DNA from: DAHUXN01 sp963811805
GTDB lineage: Bacteria > Acidobacteriota > Terriglobia > Acidiferrales > UBA7541
Length of the DNA stretch: 64,000 bases
Assembly: GCA_963811805.1 (NCBI GenBank)
Contig: CAWESU010000001.1
Span: 248,001 to 312,000 of the forward strand
Direction of reading: 5' to 3'
In this document: in pieces, positions 26,901-36,682 of the stretch
Layout of the letters: every line of letters starts with the position of its first letter
How positions within the stretch are numbered: position 1 is the stretch's first letter
Notes under the pieces: model-generated
Told to the model about the DNA's origin: nothing
The model's database searches: none
The model's input: the letters and a program-made list of their open reading frames with translations, nothing else
Position numbers and translations under genes: made by a program

Positions 26901-28346
26901 ATGAAACAACAACCAGAAAAAACCGGATTCCACATGACGCCTGAGGAGTTCCGGCGGCAAGGCAAAGCCGTGGTCGATTGGATCGCGGATTATTACGAAA
27001 AAGTGGAATCGTTTCCAGTGATGTCGCAGGTCAAACCGGGCGCAATCCGCGCGTCGCTGCCGAAAAGTGCGCCACAGCAAGGCGAGCCTTTCGAAGCCAC
27101 GATGCGCGACGTCGAGCGACTGATCTTGCCGGGAATCACGCACTGGCAGTCGCCGAATTTTTTCGGGTTCTTCCCGTCGAACACTTCATTTCCATCGATT
27201 ATGGGCGAAATGCTTTCGGCGGGGCTCGGCGTGCAGGGAATGCTTTGGGCCACCAGCCCGGCGTGCACCGAGCTCGAAACGCACATGCTCGATTGGCTGG
27301 TGGAGATGCTCGATTTGCCGCGAAAATTTCTGTCGACGGGCGCGGGCGGCGGCGTGATTCAAGATACGGCGTCGAATTCCTCGCTGTGCGCACTGCTCGC
27401 GGCGCGCGAGCGAGCGACGAATTACGCCTCGAACGAACGCGGATGCGACGGCAGCCTGGTTGCGTACACCTCGGCGCAAGCACACTCGTCAATCGAGAAA
27501 GGCGTGAAGATTGCAGGCATCGGGCGCGAAAATCTGCGACTCATCGAGGTGGACGAAAAGTTTGCGATGAAGCCGGAGGCCCTCGACGCGCAAGTCCGGC
27601 GCGACATCACTGCTGGGCGCGCGCCGTTTTTTGTTTGCGCCACCGTGGGCACCACTTCGTCAAACGCCATGGATCCGGTGCGGGCCATCGCGAAAATCTG
27701 CGCCGCGCACAAAATATGGCTGCACGCGGACGCCGCCATGTCAGGCACGGCGGCATTATGTCCGGAGTTCCGCTGGATCCATGACGGGCTGGAACTGGCG
27801 GACAGCTACTGCTTCAATCCGCACAAGTGGATGTTCACGAATTTCGACTGCGATTGCTTCTACGTGGCTGACCGCAATGGGCTGATCCGCACCATGAGCG
27901 TCCTCCCCGAATATCTGCGCAATAAAGCGACGGAATCGGGCGCGGTGATCGATTATCGCGACTGGCACGTGCAACTCGGCCGGCGATTCCGCGCGCTGAA
28001 GCTGTGGTTCGTGATTCGCCATTACGGAATCGAAGGTCTGCAGCATCACGTTCGCCGGCACGTCGAGCTAGCGCAGGAATTTGCTTCCTGGGTGGGCGCG
28101 GATAAGGATTTCGAGCTGGCCGCGCCCGCGCCGCTTAATCTGGTTTGCTTTCGGCATCGCGGCGGCGACGAAATCAATCAGCGCATCATGGATCGCGTAA
28201 ACCAAAGCAGAGCGATGTACCTGACGCACACGCGCTTGCACGACAAACTCGTTTTGCGAATGAGCATCGGCCAAACCAATACGGACTTTCGTCACGTGGA
28301 GCGAGCATGGAAGTGCATTCGGGAAGCGGCTGCTGCGAGCGCCTGA
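26901..28346 (+). CDS. PLP-dependent amino acid decarboxylase (aromatic/TDC family)
   Basis: A 481-residue group II decarboxylase. It has the aromatic-decarboxylase N-terminus (MTPEEFRRQGKAVVDWIADYY), HWQSPNFFGFFPSNTSFPS, the PLP-stacking region AYTSAQAHSSIEKG, WLHADAAMSGTA and the Schiff-base lysine in FNPHKWMFTNFDCD. Family members decarboxylate tryptophan, tyrosine, DOPA or phenylalanine; the sequence does not settle which. It lies 21 nt after the ABC ATPase and 21 nt before the first permease, so the whole group is probably one transcript and the amine could be the exporter's cargo. Confidence 0.9.
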   Translation: MKQQPEKTGFHMTPEEFRRQGKAVVDWIADYYEKVESFPVMSQVKPGAIRASLPKSAPQQGEPFEATMRDVERLILPGITHWQSPNFFGFFPSNTSFPSIMGEMLSAGLGVQGMLWATSPACTELETHMLDWLVEMLDLPRKFLSTGAGGGVIQDTASNSSLCALLAARERATNYASNERGCDGSLVAYTSAQAHSSIEKGVKIAGIGRENLRLIEVDEKFAMKPEALDAQVRRDITAGRAPFFVCATVGTTSSNAMDPVRAIAKICAAHKIWLHADAAMSGTAALCPEFRWIHDGLELADSYCFNPHKWMFTNFDCDCFYVADRNGLIRTMSVLPEYLRNKATESGAVIDYRDWHVQLGRRFRALKLWFVIRHYGIEGLQHHVRRHVELAQEFASWVGADKDFELAAPAPLNLVCFRHRGGDEINQRIMDRVNQSRAMYLTHTRLHDKLVLRMSIGQTNTDFRHVERAWKCIREAAAASA

Positions 28347-28367
28347 TCATGCCGGCCAAAGAATAAT

Positions 28368-29186
28368 ATGGCGTCACGAATCCAATCCGCTCTGGTACCG
28401 TATGCGGAATTCACGCGCATCGGATTCGTCAATATTCTAGCGTTCCGCCTGCGTTATTTTGCCGGCATCATCACTTATCTGCTCAACGTCACCGTCTACT
28501 ACTTCATCTGGAGCGCCGTATTTCGCCATGCGACCGGTCCGATCGCGGGATTCAGCCTGCCGCAAATGATCACTTACGTGAGCGTGGGATGGATGATTCG
28601 CTCGTTTTACTGGAACACTATCGACCAGGAGATGGCCTACGAAGTGATTGACGGCAAGATTGCGATGGATCTGATCAAGCCCGTCTCCGTGCAATGGATG
28701 TGGATTTTCCGCGCGATGGGCGAGTCGGCGTTTCGTTTGATCTTGCTCACGCTGCCGACGGCAGTGGTGATCTCCTTGATCTTTCCAGTCCAAGGACCAG
28801 CGTCAGGGCTGGATTTCACGCTATTCGTGATCGGCGTGCTCGGCTCATTTTTCCTGATGGGCGCGATCAACTTCATGATCGGCACCTGCGCCATTCCACT
28901 GAAGTCCATCCTGGCGATGATTCGCGCGAAGTACTGGCTGATCGAATTGCTCTCCGGTTTGCTGATCCCCATGACCTATTTTCCGAAGACAATCGCGGCC
29001 GTGCTGGCATGGCTGCCTTTCGAGCACATCGCGTACACGCCGCTTTCGATTTACTTGGGCAGATTCTCAACGGGCAAAGCGATTGAGCTGCTTTGCGTGC
29101 AGTGGATCTGGGTTGTGATTTTGATGTTGGCGGCACATTGGTGGTGGGAGCGCGCCACCAAGAAAATCACCATTCACGGCGGCTAA
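28368..29186 (+). CDS. ABC-2 permease (COG4587-type)
   Basis: A 272-residue protein with six helices. It begins with a cytoplasmic amphipathic stretch (VPYAEFTRIGFVNILAFRLRYF), then YYFIWSAVFRHATGPIAGFSLPQMITYVSVGWMIRS. Conserved family residues include the GKIAMDLIKPVSVQWMW loop and the C-terminal LPFEHIAYTPLSIYLGR. It is the first of two permeases for the ATPase at 25857 and starts 21 nt after the decarboxylase. Confidence 0.85.
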   Translation: MASRIQSALVPYAEFTRIGFVNILAFRLRYFAGIITYLLNVTVYYFIWSAVFRHATGPIAGFSLPQMITYVSVGWMIRSFYWNTIDQEMAYEVIDGKIAMDLIKPVSVQWMWIFRAMGESAFRLILLTLPTAVVISLIFPVQGPASGLDFTLFVIGVLGSFFLMGAINFMIGTCAIPLKSILAMIRAKYWLIELLSGLLIPMTYFPKTIAAVLAWLPFEHIAYTPLSIYLGRFSTGKAIELLCVQWIWVVILMLAAHWWWERATKKITIHGG

Positions 29187-29189
29187 ACA

Positions 29190-30050
29190 ATGGTTACCGC
29201 AGAAAATTCGCTGCAGAGTGAGCCTCGCGAGACTCTCACGCGCCGGCTGCTCCACGAGTTCACGCGGCACTGCATCCTCTTCGGCGAATATTTCTCGCAG
29301 TACGTCAAAATGCGCCTGGCGTATCGCGGCGATTTTATTGTGTCGACCGCGACGAGCCTTGCAGCCACGATTTTCGCTCTGTGTTTCGTCCTCGTGCTAT
29401 TCAAAAAAGTGCCGACTCTGGCGGGCTGGACGCTGCCGGAGGAAATTTTCCTCTACGGTTTCTCGCTGCTTCCCGCCGGCATGTTCAACATCATCAGCTT
29501 GAACATGTACGATTTCGGGAACAATTACATCATCGAAGGCAAATTCGACCGCGTGATGCTGCGGCCCATCTCCACACTGTTCCAAGTGCTCTTCGAGCAA
29601 TTCCGCCTCGAATCCATGCAGGAAATCGCCACGGGACTCTTCTGCATTTGGTGGGCGTCGAGCCGCCTTCACGTGCATTGGACAGTTGGAAAACTGTCCC
29701 TGCTGATTTTCTGGGGACTGTGCGCGGGAGTGATTTACGTTTCCGTCTTCCTGCTGCTCACAACCATTTCGTTCTGGTTCGAGGACCGCGTCGGCGTCCA
29801 TCCGCCGGTTTGGAACATGATTAATTTCGGGCGCTACCCACTTACGATTTACTCTGGCGCGGTGCAGTTTTTCCTGTGCTGGATCGTTCCTTTCGGATTG
29901 GCGTCTTTTTATCCCAGCGTGCGCTTGCTCGGCCATTCCGTCAGGCCGGAGTATTTGCCTTTTGTCCCGCTCGTGGCGATTGGTTTTCTGGCGCTCGCGA
30001 TCTTCACCTGGAACATGGGCACGCGCCACTATTCCTCAACCGGTTCCTAG
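29190..30050 (+). CDS. ABC-2 permease (COG3694-type)
   Basis: A 286-residue six-helix permease: N-terminal EYFSQYVKMRLAYRGDFIVS, then FALCFVLVLFKKVPTLAG, the IEGKFDRVMLRPISTLFQVL loop and a C-terminal YLPFVPLVAIGFLALAIFTW. It begins 3 nt after the previous permease, and together they form the heterodimeric membrane part. Convergent with the phosphatase gene at 30061, only 10 nt away, leaving no room for a long terminator. Confidence 0.86.
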   Translation: MVTAENSLQSEPRETLTRRLLHEFTRHCILFGEYFSQYVKMRLAYRGDFIVSTATSLAATIFALCFVLVLFKKVPTLAGWTLPEEIFLYGFSLLPAGMFNIISLNMYDFGNNYIIEGKFDRVMLRPISTLFQVLFEQFRLESMQEIATGLFCIWWASSRLHVHWTVGKLSLLIFWGLCAGVIYVSVFLLLTTISFWFEDRVGVHPPVWNMINFGRYPLTIYSGAVQFFLCWIVPFGLASFYPSVRLLGHSVRPEYLPFVPLVAIGFLALAIFTWNMGTRHYSSTGS

Positions 30051-30060
30051 TGTCCCGCGG

Positions 30061-31713
30061 TCACCCTTTGTACTGGATCACCACCATGGTGATGTCGTCG
30101 GCTTGTGGCGCGCCGCCGGTGAAGTTGCGCACGCCGGTGCGGATGGCTTCGGCAAGCTCCTCTACGGACGATCCTGAAAAATCGCGCATCAGCGAACTCA
30201 AACGTTCCTGCTCGAACATCTCGTCGCTCATGTTGCGCGCTTCCGAAACGCCGTCGCTGTAGATGACCACGTAATCGCCGGCCGAAAGCGAGACGCGCTC
30301 GGTAGTGAATTCCGCCTCTTTGAACATGCCCACGGGAAAGTTGGACGAAGGTAGCTCAATGAGGTCGCCGGAGGGACGGCGAACGAGCGGCGGCACGTGG
30401 CCGGCATTGATGTATTCCAGATTGCCCGCTGGATCGAGCACGCCGTAGAAAAGCGTTGCGTAACGGTCTTCGCTCGAGCGCTCACACAGAAACTGGTTCA
30501 CGCGCGCGGTGACTTCGGCGAGCGGAATATCCAGCGCTGCCGTCGTGTAAAAGACGCCTTGCAGAAGCGTCGCAAGCAGTGAAGCGGCAATTCCCTTCCC
30601 AGCAACGTCACCCACAAAAAATCCATAACGGCCGCCGCTGAGCTCAACCACGTCAAAGCAATCGCCGCCGACCGAATGGCACGCCAAGGTGGAAGCCGTC
30701 ACGGCGACGTGCGGTATCTGGGGAAAAGTCTTCGGCAGCAATTCGCGCTGAATCTGGCTGGCAATTTCGATCTCGTGATCCAGTCGCGCTTTGGCTCGCG
30801 ACGAGGCGAACAAGCGGGCGTTTTCAATCACATTCGCTGCTTCTCGGGCCAGCGTCCGCACTACCTCGCGGTCAATTTCCGTGAACGCCGCGGAAGGCGA
30901 ACGGCTGTCCAGATAGAGCACGCCGAGCAAGTCCGCTTCTTCTGAAGTAATGGTCAGGTCCACGGACGCAATCACCGGTAGCTTCTCGATCGGAATCGCC
31001 ACGATGGTCAGCAGCGAAAGAGAAGCCACGCTGGCCTGCTGTCCGACCGCAGCAGCCTCGTCGCCCGTATCGCTGACAATTAACTCGCGTCGCGAAGTGG
31101 CCACCCGTTTCAGCACGCCCGAAGAAATTCTCAGCTGCTCGATGGGAATCAGTTCGCCCTTCGAATCGCGCGCCACAGCGGGCTTCAGCTCGCCCGCCTC
31201 GTCCGTGAGCAAGAGCACACCGCGCTCGGTGCGCGTGATTCGAATGGCCGCATCCACTACCGCCGAAAGCACATCTTCCAGGGACAGGCCCGAGCCAAGA
31301 GTGCGGGCTACTTCCAGCAGCACGCCGAGATGGTAGAGACCCTGTGCCCCGGGAGTCGCCGGCGCCGGCTTTTCCACCTGCTCGATGAGCTCTTCCAGCG
31401 TGGCTTCGTCGCCCAGGTAGATGAGCTTGAAGGAATCCGGCATGCCAAAATCAATACTGTCTTTCGCGGACAGGGAGCACTGGCCGTTGACACGTTCTCC
31501 GTTGACGAAAGTGCCGTGACGGCTGCCGAGGTCTTCGAGAATACACGCGCCGTTGGCCATCGTCAGTTGCGCTTGTTGCCGGCTGATGCGGCTATCGCGC
31601 AGCACCAGCTCATTGCCGGTTTGACGTCCGATGCGAAACGGAAACGACGTAACGGTGGCTTCCCGGCGAACGCCGGCGGGATCGAGTATGAGCAGTCGAG
31701 GAGGTCGCGGCAT
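30061..31713 (-). CDS. FHA-GAF-SpoIIE (PP2C) phosphatase
   Basis: A 550-residue signalling protein. FHA domain, residues about 20-95 (FRIGRQTGNELVLRDSRISRQQAQL, GSRHGTFVNG, read in parts) binds phosphothreonine; a GAF domain follows (residues about 125-290, GVLYLDSRSP); a linker helix leads to an RsbU/SpoIIE PP2C phosphatase (residues about 320-545) with VGGDCFDVVELSGG, GDVAGKGIAASLLA, YSDGVSEARN and ADDITMVVIQ, all metal-binding Asp present. Such enzymes reverse phosphorylation of anti-sigma antagonists or other targets. The start at 31713 is preceded by a weak GAGCTGAAG; longer readings lie in non-coding-looking sequence. Confidence 0.9.
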   Translation of the reverse strand: MPRPPRLLILDPAGVRREATVTSFPFRIGRQTGNELVLRDSRISRQQAQLTMANGACILEDLGSRHGTFVNGERVNGQCSLSAKDSIDFGMPDSFKLIYLGDEATLEELIEQVEKPAPATPGAQGLYHLGVLLEVARTLGSGLSLEDVLSAVVDAAIRITRTERGVLLLTDEAGELKPAVARDSKGELIPIEQLRISSGVLKRVATSRRELIVSDTGDEAAAVGQQASVASLSLLTIVAIPIEKLPVIASVDLTITSEEADLLGVLYLDSRSPSAAFTEIDREVVRTLAREAANVIENARLFASSRAKARLDHEIEIASQIQRELLPKTFPQIPHVAVTASTLACHSVGGDCFDVVELSGGRYGFFVGDVAGKGIAASLLATLLQGVFYTTAALDIPLAEVTARVNQFLCERSSEDRYATLFYGVLDPAGNLEYINAGHVPPLVRRPSGDLIELPSSNFPVGMFKEAEFTTERVSLSAGDYVVIYSDGVSEARNMSDEMFEQERLSSLMRDFSGSSVEELAEAIRTGVRNFTGGAPQADDITMVVIQYKG

Positions 31714-31949
31714 CTTCAGCTCTATCGAGCGCCCTTTCCGGCGTGGGAACCTCACGCGGCTCGGCGCACCCGGAAGAACGCAGGCCAATGGTAGGGGAAG
31801 TTGGCGGCGATGGCAACCGGATTGGCCTCGGCGAGAGCGGCGCACCCAGGCCGCAGGAAATTTGCCCCCGCGGCGCGGACGCAGCCTTTCGCCGGATTCA
31901 TGCTAACCTTCGGCGACCTGCGAGCTTCGAGTTGATGCGGGCAAGGTAA

Positions 31950-33113
31950 ATGTTTTCAGAACGCACGAATTGGAACTTTGCGACAAATCGCTTGAGCGAA
32001 GCCCTCGCCGCGCATCGCGCCAGCGGAAAACCGCTCCTGGACCTGACCGTTTCGAATCCCACCGAGTGCGGTTTCAAATACGAAGAGCAGGAAATTCGCC
32101 AGGCGCTCGCCAATGCTGCGGCCCTACACTACGAACCCGATGCCAGGGGAATGCGCAGCGCACGAACAGCCGTGGCGCAGTACTACGCCGGACGCGGCGC
32201 GCAAATCGGGCTCGACGATATTTTTCTCACCACCAGCACCAGTGAAGCCTACTCGTTCGCCTTTCGGCTGCTGTGCAATCCGGGCGACGAGATCCTCATC
32301 CCCGCGCCCAGCTATCCTCTCTTCGATTTTCTCGCCGACATTCACGATGTTCGCTTAGTCCGCTATCCGCTGCTCTACGATCATGGCTGGCAAATCGATT
32401 TTCACGCGCTGGAAAAGGCCATCGGCGCGCGCACGCGCGCTGTAATCGTCGTGCACCCCAACAATCCCACGGGGCATTTTACGAAACGCGCGGAAGCAAC
32501 GCGGCTCAGCGAAATGTGCGCCGCCCATGAAATGGCGCTCATCGCCGACGAAGTGTTTTTGGACTTTGCCCTAGCGAACGAAACGCCCCAAAGTTTCGCG
32601 GCAAACGCCGATGCGTTGACGTTCACGATGACGGGCCTCTCCAAGATTTCCGGCCTGCCGCAGATGAAAGCGGCATGGCTGGTCGCAAACGGCCCGTCGG
32701 AACAGAAGTCACAAGCGCTCGCTCGCTTAGAAGTGATTGCCGACACGTACCTCTCGATGAATGCTCCGGTCCAACTGGCCATGCCGGTCTTCCTGGAGCA
32801 GCGGCACGGATTTCAGACACAATTGATGGATCGCCTGCGGAAGAACCTGGCGGAACTCGACCGCCAACTGGCCACGCAACACGGGTGCAGCCGATTGAAA
32901 GTTGAAGGCGGGTGGTATGCGGTGGTTCGCTTGCCGGCGACCCGTGACGACGAAGAGTTTGCCCTCGATCTGCTAAAAGCAGAAAACGTTTCCGTCCATC
33001 CCGGACATTTCTACGATTTCCCTGGAACGGGCTATCTGGTGCTAAGCCTGATTACACCGGAAGCGAGTTTCGCGGAGGGCGCAAGCCGACTGCTTTCTCG
33101 CGCGAACGAATGA
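31950..33113 (+). CDS. Class I/II aminotransferase
   Basis: A 387-residue PLP enzyme. LTVSNPTECGFKY and YEPDARGMRSARTAVAQYY are substrate-side motifs, VHPNNPTGHF and IADEVFLDFA hold the PLP-binding Asn and Asp, and the Schiff-base Lys is in LSKISGLPQMKAAW. The closest functional groups are aspartate/aromatic or alanine aminotransferases; the amino donor cannot be named. It is separated by 236 nt from the divergent phosphatase gene and converges on the kinase-like gene at 33132. Confidence 0.88.
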   Translation: MFSERTNWNFATNRLSEALAAHRASGKPLLDLTVSNPTECGFKYEEQEIRQALANAAALHYEPDARGMRSARTAVAQYYAGRGAQIGLDDIFLTTSTSEAYSFAFRLLCNPGDEILIPAPSYPLFDFLADIHDVRLVRYPLLYDHGWQIDFHALEKAIGARTRAVIVVHPNNPTGHFTKRAEATRLSEMCAAHEMALIADEVFLDFALANETPQSFAANADALTFTMTGLSKISGLPQMKAAWLVANGPSEQKSQALARLEVIADTYLSMNAPVQLAMPVFLEQRHGFQTQLMDRLRKNLAELDRQLATQHGCSRLKVEGGWYAVVRLPATRDDEEFALDLLKAENVSVHPGHFYDFPGTGYLVLSLITPEASFAEGASRLLSRANE

Positions 33114-33131
33114 GTTCGCGCTGGCGCAAGC

Positions 33132-33815
33132 TCAAGCGGAGCGCACCCTGGATTCCCGGCCGCTCGGCTCGGCCGCAAGCCGGCGAACTTTTTCCCGCAA
33201 ACGCACGGCGAGATCGACCACCGTCTGCAGCCGCTGTACAGACAAAGGTGGCAGCGTATCGCGAAGCTGCGATAGCAGCAGTTCGGCATTCCCCAGGATT
33301 CCCGTGAGCGGGTTGTTTATTTCGTGGCGCAGGAGCTCGGAGAAGCCCGAAGGAACATCCGCTGTCCACGCGGAACAAAACTCAGGCGAATGGCGCTCCG
33401 GCGAATTCAGCCGGCGCTCCACAAACGCGGTGGCGACCGATGCGAATTCGGACGAAAGACTGACGAAGTCGACTTCGCCGGAGACGACCAGACCCACCAG
33501 CTCCGATTGGCGCGACGATGACGCCAGCACCACCACCGGGGCGAAAGCGGTCAGTCGATGCGCCGCCTCTGCCAATGGCGTCCCCACGCGCAGAACGGCC
33601 TCGCTCAACACGATCACGTCGGGCAAGTCGCGAGCGGCGCGGGATTCCAGCTCCATGAAAGCCGACGCGGTGCCGATCCCTTGAACCGAGTTGGCCGCGC
33701 TCATGCACCGGACCAACTGCTCGCGCTCCCTTCCCTCCGGCATGCCGATAAGGACCCGGCTTTTTTTCCACTTCCTGAGTGCGGCCTCTTCCAGAACTTC
33801 CGTCATCCCCTTCAT
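33132..33815 (-). CDS. Histidine-kinase-like protein lacking the ATPase domain
   Basis: A 227-residue protein with two visible parts. Residues about 18-130 form a receiver-like alternating fold, with SRVLIGMPEGRERE and DLPDVIVLSEAVLRVG, Ser instead of the phospho-acceptor Asp. Residues about 150-215 match a HisKA dimerisation helix with an H-box, ELLRHEINNPLTGILGNAEL. There is no HATPase_c domain and the protein ends shortly after, so it cannot autophosphorylate alone. Its ATG overlaps the stop of the hybrid kinase gene (ATGA), so it is coupled to that kinase. Confidence 0.75.
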   Translation of the reverse strand: MKGMTEVLEEAALRKWKKSRVLIGMPEGREREQLVRCMSAANSVQGIGTASAFMELESRAARDLPDVIVLSEAVLRVGTPLAEAAHRLTAFAPVVVLASSSRQSELVGLVVSGEVDFVSLSSEFASVATAFVERRLNSPERHSPEFCSAWTADVPSGFSELLRHEINNPLTGILGNAELLLSQLRDTLPPLSVQRLQTVVDLAVRLREKVRRLAAEPSGRESRVRSA

Positions 33816-36676
33816 CCGTGCGCCTCCGAGCTAGCCAGACCAGCCGAAACAGCAGAGGCACGCGCCAGAGCGCTATCCACCGCAAGCTTCAATTCTTCGA
33901 CCAGAAACGGCTTAGTAAGAAACTGCAGTTGGTGCGATTTCAAGAATTCAACCGTATGCGGCCCGAGCGTGTCGCCGGTAATAAACAGAATGCGATGCTG
34001 GGCCGTGCTCCGCGCGCGAACCAGCGCATCGTAGAACGCCGGACCGTCCATGCGCGGCATCCGCAGGTCGCAGATGATCAGGTCATACCGCCTATGCGAG
34101 GCGCGGGCCAGCCCCTCCTGGCTATCCGTCACTGCTTCCACGTCGTGCCCTTCTTCGCGAAGCACGTCGGCAACCAATTGGGCGACGGTTGGCTCATCCT
34201 CGACGACCAGGATGTGCGCAGGCGGCATCTTCTTTGCCGACGCAGGCGCAGGAATCGCGACCGAAGCGGATTCGCGCACAGGCACTGGCACAAGAGGCAG
34301 TTCGATCGTAAATCTTGCGCCGCCTGCGGGAATATTTTCAAAAACCACTTTGCCTTCGTGTTGTTCGGCCATGCGATGAACGATGGCGAGTCCCAGGCCT
34401 GTGCCGACCCCGTCAGGTTTGGTCGTGAAAAAGGGGTCGAAAACGCGCGGCGAGATTTCCGCAGGTATGCCTGGGCCATCGTCCGAAACTTCAATCGACA
34501 ACCGCGAGCTCGAAACTTTCCTCGTGCGCACTTGAATGCGGCCGTGGCCTCGACCGCCGAGGATGGCCTGCTGCGCATTGATCAAAAGATTCAGAACGGC
34601 CTGTTGTAGCTGATGCGGATCCGCAATAGTCTCCGGCAGCTGTGGCTCCAGATCGCAGCGAACAGCGATGTTTTGTATCTTCCATTCATAACCGCGAAGC
34701 GCGATGGTGCGCTCCACGATTTCATTCACGTCAGTGCGCGTGCGCTCCGGCTCCGTCTGGCGCGCGTAGGAGAGGAGATTCCTCACGATGCGGTTGGCGC
34801 GTTCCGCCTCTTCCAGGATCAACCGCGGTTCGCTGCTGTCGGCCCCGCGGGCTCGGTGGTTAAGCAATAGTTGCGCGTAACCCGTGATGGACGTCAGCGG
34901 ATTATTAAGCTCGTGGGCGATCCCAGAAACCAACTGGCCAACCGTCGCCATTTTTTCCATCTGCTGGAGCTTCAACTCCATTTGGCGTTGGCTGGTGATG
35001 TCCCAAAACGCTTCGAGCCAGCCCAAGCGCCGCCCTTCGTCATCCAACACCGGCCGGGCATAGCGCTCCAGAATGCGCGTCGCGGGCGTCGGTATTTCCA
35101 GTTCGTCGTGAACCGCATCGCCGGAACCAGCGAGAAAAGAATCCCACGGCGCGCGATAAGAAGCAGGGACCTGAAACCGCGGCTCGATGATGCGCGCCAG
35201 ATCGTCGAATGTTTCGAGAGTGCTGATTGCATAGGCATCCAGACCAAAAAGCATGCCGAAGCGCGCATTTGTCAGATGAATTCGCCCGTCCGAGGCCACC
35301 AGCAGAATCCCCGCATGGACGGCGTCGAGAACGCTACAAAGCTCCGCCCTCATTTGCTTCCAACGGTTTTCCGCGCGCCGCACCACGGAGCCTTCTTCGA
35401 GCGACAGCAGCAGCCGATTATTGCCGCCGAGGGCCTGCCGCAGCGCCAGGCGCACCTCCAGCCCGCTTTCCAGCCGCGCTTCCAGCAGAGGCGCTCGCGC
35501 TGCCGAAGCTGCGCGGCTGAACCAAATGTCCACTTCGTTCCCGTCCGGCCGCACGAAAAATTCAGCCAAACCAATTTTTGAGCCAAGATTGCTCTTCCAA
35601 CGCAGCAATTCTCGCGCCTGGCGGTTCGCCTCGAGTATTCGCCCCGCCGAATCCGCCACAATCAACGCCTCGCTCGTTGATTCGAAGAGCGAGCGGTACG
35701 CCGAATGCGTCTCGCGAGCCGTGGCCACGAAGCGTGCGTTCGCGGCCATTACGCGGAAGCCATCGAGGGTTTCAACGGGAATCCTGTCCCCGGAGCGATA
35801 CCCGGCGAGCAACAGCAACGATTCTTCGCGCGAAAAATCCACCGGCAGGCCGACGATCGACAACCCCGGCAACGAACCGTTCGGGAAATCGCGAACCACC
35901 GAATCCCGGTCCAGAAAAATCGCCGTGGCCACGGTGAAAAGCGCCTGCCGCCAAGACTGAGGAGGCAGGTTCGGACCCGAGAGAGCCTCCCAATGCAGCC
36001 CCGATTCCGTCCGCCGGGCAATCCCCGCAAATTGCGCGCCGGTCTGACGAACCGCCGCCGCGGTGATGCACCGCAGGATTTCTTCCACCGCCGCACCGGT
36101 GAAGATCAAGTTGTCAATCTCGTCGCGCAGCTGCAGCGAACGCTGCGTGCGTTCCTGCTGGTGGCGCGCGCGATTCGTGAAAATCGATACGGCGATCTCC
36201 GCGGAAAGATTCTCCAGAGTCTCACGGCCGGCCAGTTTGCCCGGGCGAACCGCGCCGATCATCAGCGCGCCGAGAACGCGTTCATCCACCCTCAGAGGCA
36301 TCCCCACGGCGGTCGAGAGGCCCTCGAAAAAATCGCGTGGCCCCACGGGAAAGACCGGGGCGAAAAACTCCAGCGGCGCATTCGCATCGCTGAATTCCAC
36401 CGGGAAGACGTCGAAGGCATTGACCTTGCACCTCTCCGACGGCGTCCTCATCACCTCGCCTTGCGCCACATGGCCCGGCCACGCCGGATCGCCCGGCACC
36501 TCCTCGGCCCACACTCCGGCGCGGTCCGCGTTGGTGTTTTCCAGAAGCGATAGCGCGCTCGCACGCAGCAGCGCCTCGAACGGCTCGCAGCGCGCCGCAG
36601 CCCTCGCAACGCTCTCCGCCGAGACCACCGGCTTTTCGCTCAAGCGCAGCGACCGTAACCAGAAAGGACGCGACAT
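33812..36676 (-). CDS. Hybrid sensor histidine kinase (GAF/PAS/HisKA/HATPase/REC)
   Basis: A 954-residue soluble kinase. GAF-like domains occupy about 30-330 and PAS domains about 330-560 (SLFESTSEALIVADSAGRIL; SVLDAVHAGILLVASDGRI). The H-box is GIAHELNNPLTSITGYAQLL with His588; HATPase_c has NLLINAQQAIL, DDGPGIPAE and GVGTGLGLAIVH; a C-terminal receiver carries Asp870 in YDLIICDLRMPRMDG and a conserved KPF. No membrane helix in the kinase itself. It is directly preceded, 6 nt away, by a tiny membrane peptide gene and followed by the ATPase-less partner. Confidence 0.9.
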   Translation of the reverse strand: MSRPFWLRSLRLSEKPVVSAESVARAAARCEPFEALLRASALSLLENTNADRAGVWAEEVPGDPAWPGHVAQGEVMRTPSERCKVNAFDVFPVEFSDANAPLEFFAPVFPVGPRDFFEGLSTAVGMPLRVDERVLGALMIGAVRPGKLAGRETLENLSAEIAVSIFTNRARHQQERTQRSLQLRDEIDNLIFTGAAVEEILRCITAAAVRQTGAQFAGIARRTESGLHWEALSGPNLPPQSWRQALFTVATAIFLDRDSVVRDFPNGSLPGLSIVGLPVDFSREESLLLLAGYRSGDRIPVETLDGFRVMAANARFVATARETHSAYRSLFESTSEALIVADSAGRILEANRQARELLRWKSNLGSKIGLAEFFVRPDGNEVDIWFSRAASAARAPLLEARLESGLEVRLALRQALGGNNRLLLSLEEGSVVRRAENRWKQMRAELCSVLDAVHAGILLVASDGRIHLTNARFGMLFGLDAYAISTLETFDDLARIIEPRFQVPASYRAPWDSFLAGSGDAVHDELEIPTPATRILERYARPVLDDEGRRLGWLEAFWDITSQRQMELKLQQMEKMATVGQLVSGIAHELNNPLTSITGYAQLLLNHRARGADSSEPRLILEEAERANRIVRNLLSYARQTEPERTRTDVNEIVERTIALRGYEWKIQNIAVRCDLEPQLPETIADPHQLQQAVLNLLINAQQAILGGRGHGRIQVRTRKVSSSRLSIEVSDDGPGIPAEISPRVFDPFFTTKPDGVGTGLGLAIVHRMAEQHEGKVVFENIPAGGARFTIELPLVPVPVRESASVAIPAPASAKKMPPAHILVVEDEPTVAQLVADVLREEGHDVEAVTDSQEGLARASHRRYDLIICDLRMPRMDGPAFYDALVRARSTAQHRILFITGDTLGPHTVEFLKSHQLQFLTKPFLVEELKLAVDSALARASAVSAGLASSEAHG

Positions 36677-36682
36677 CAGCTC

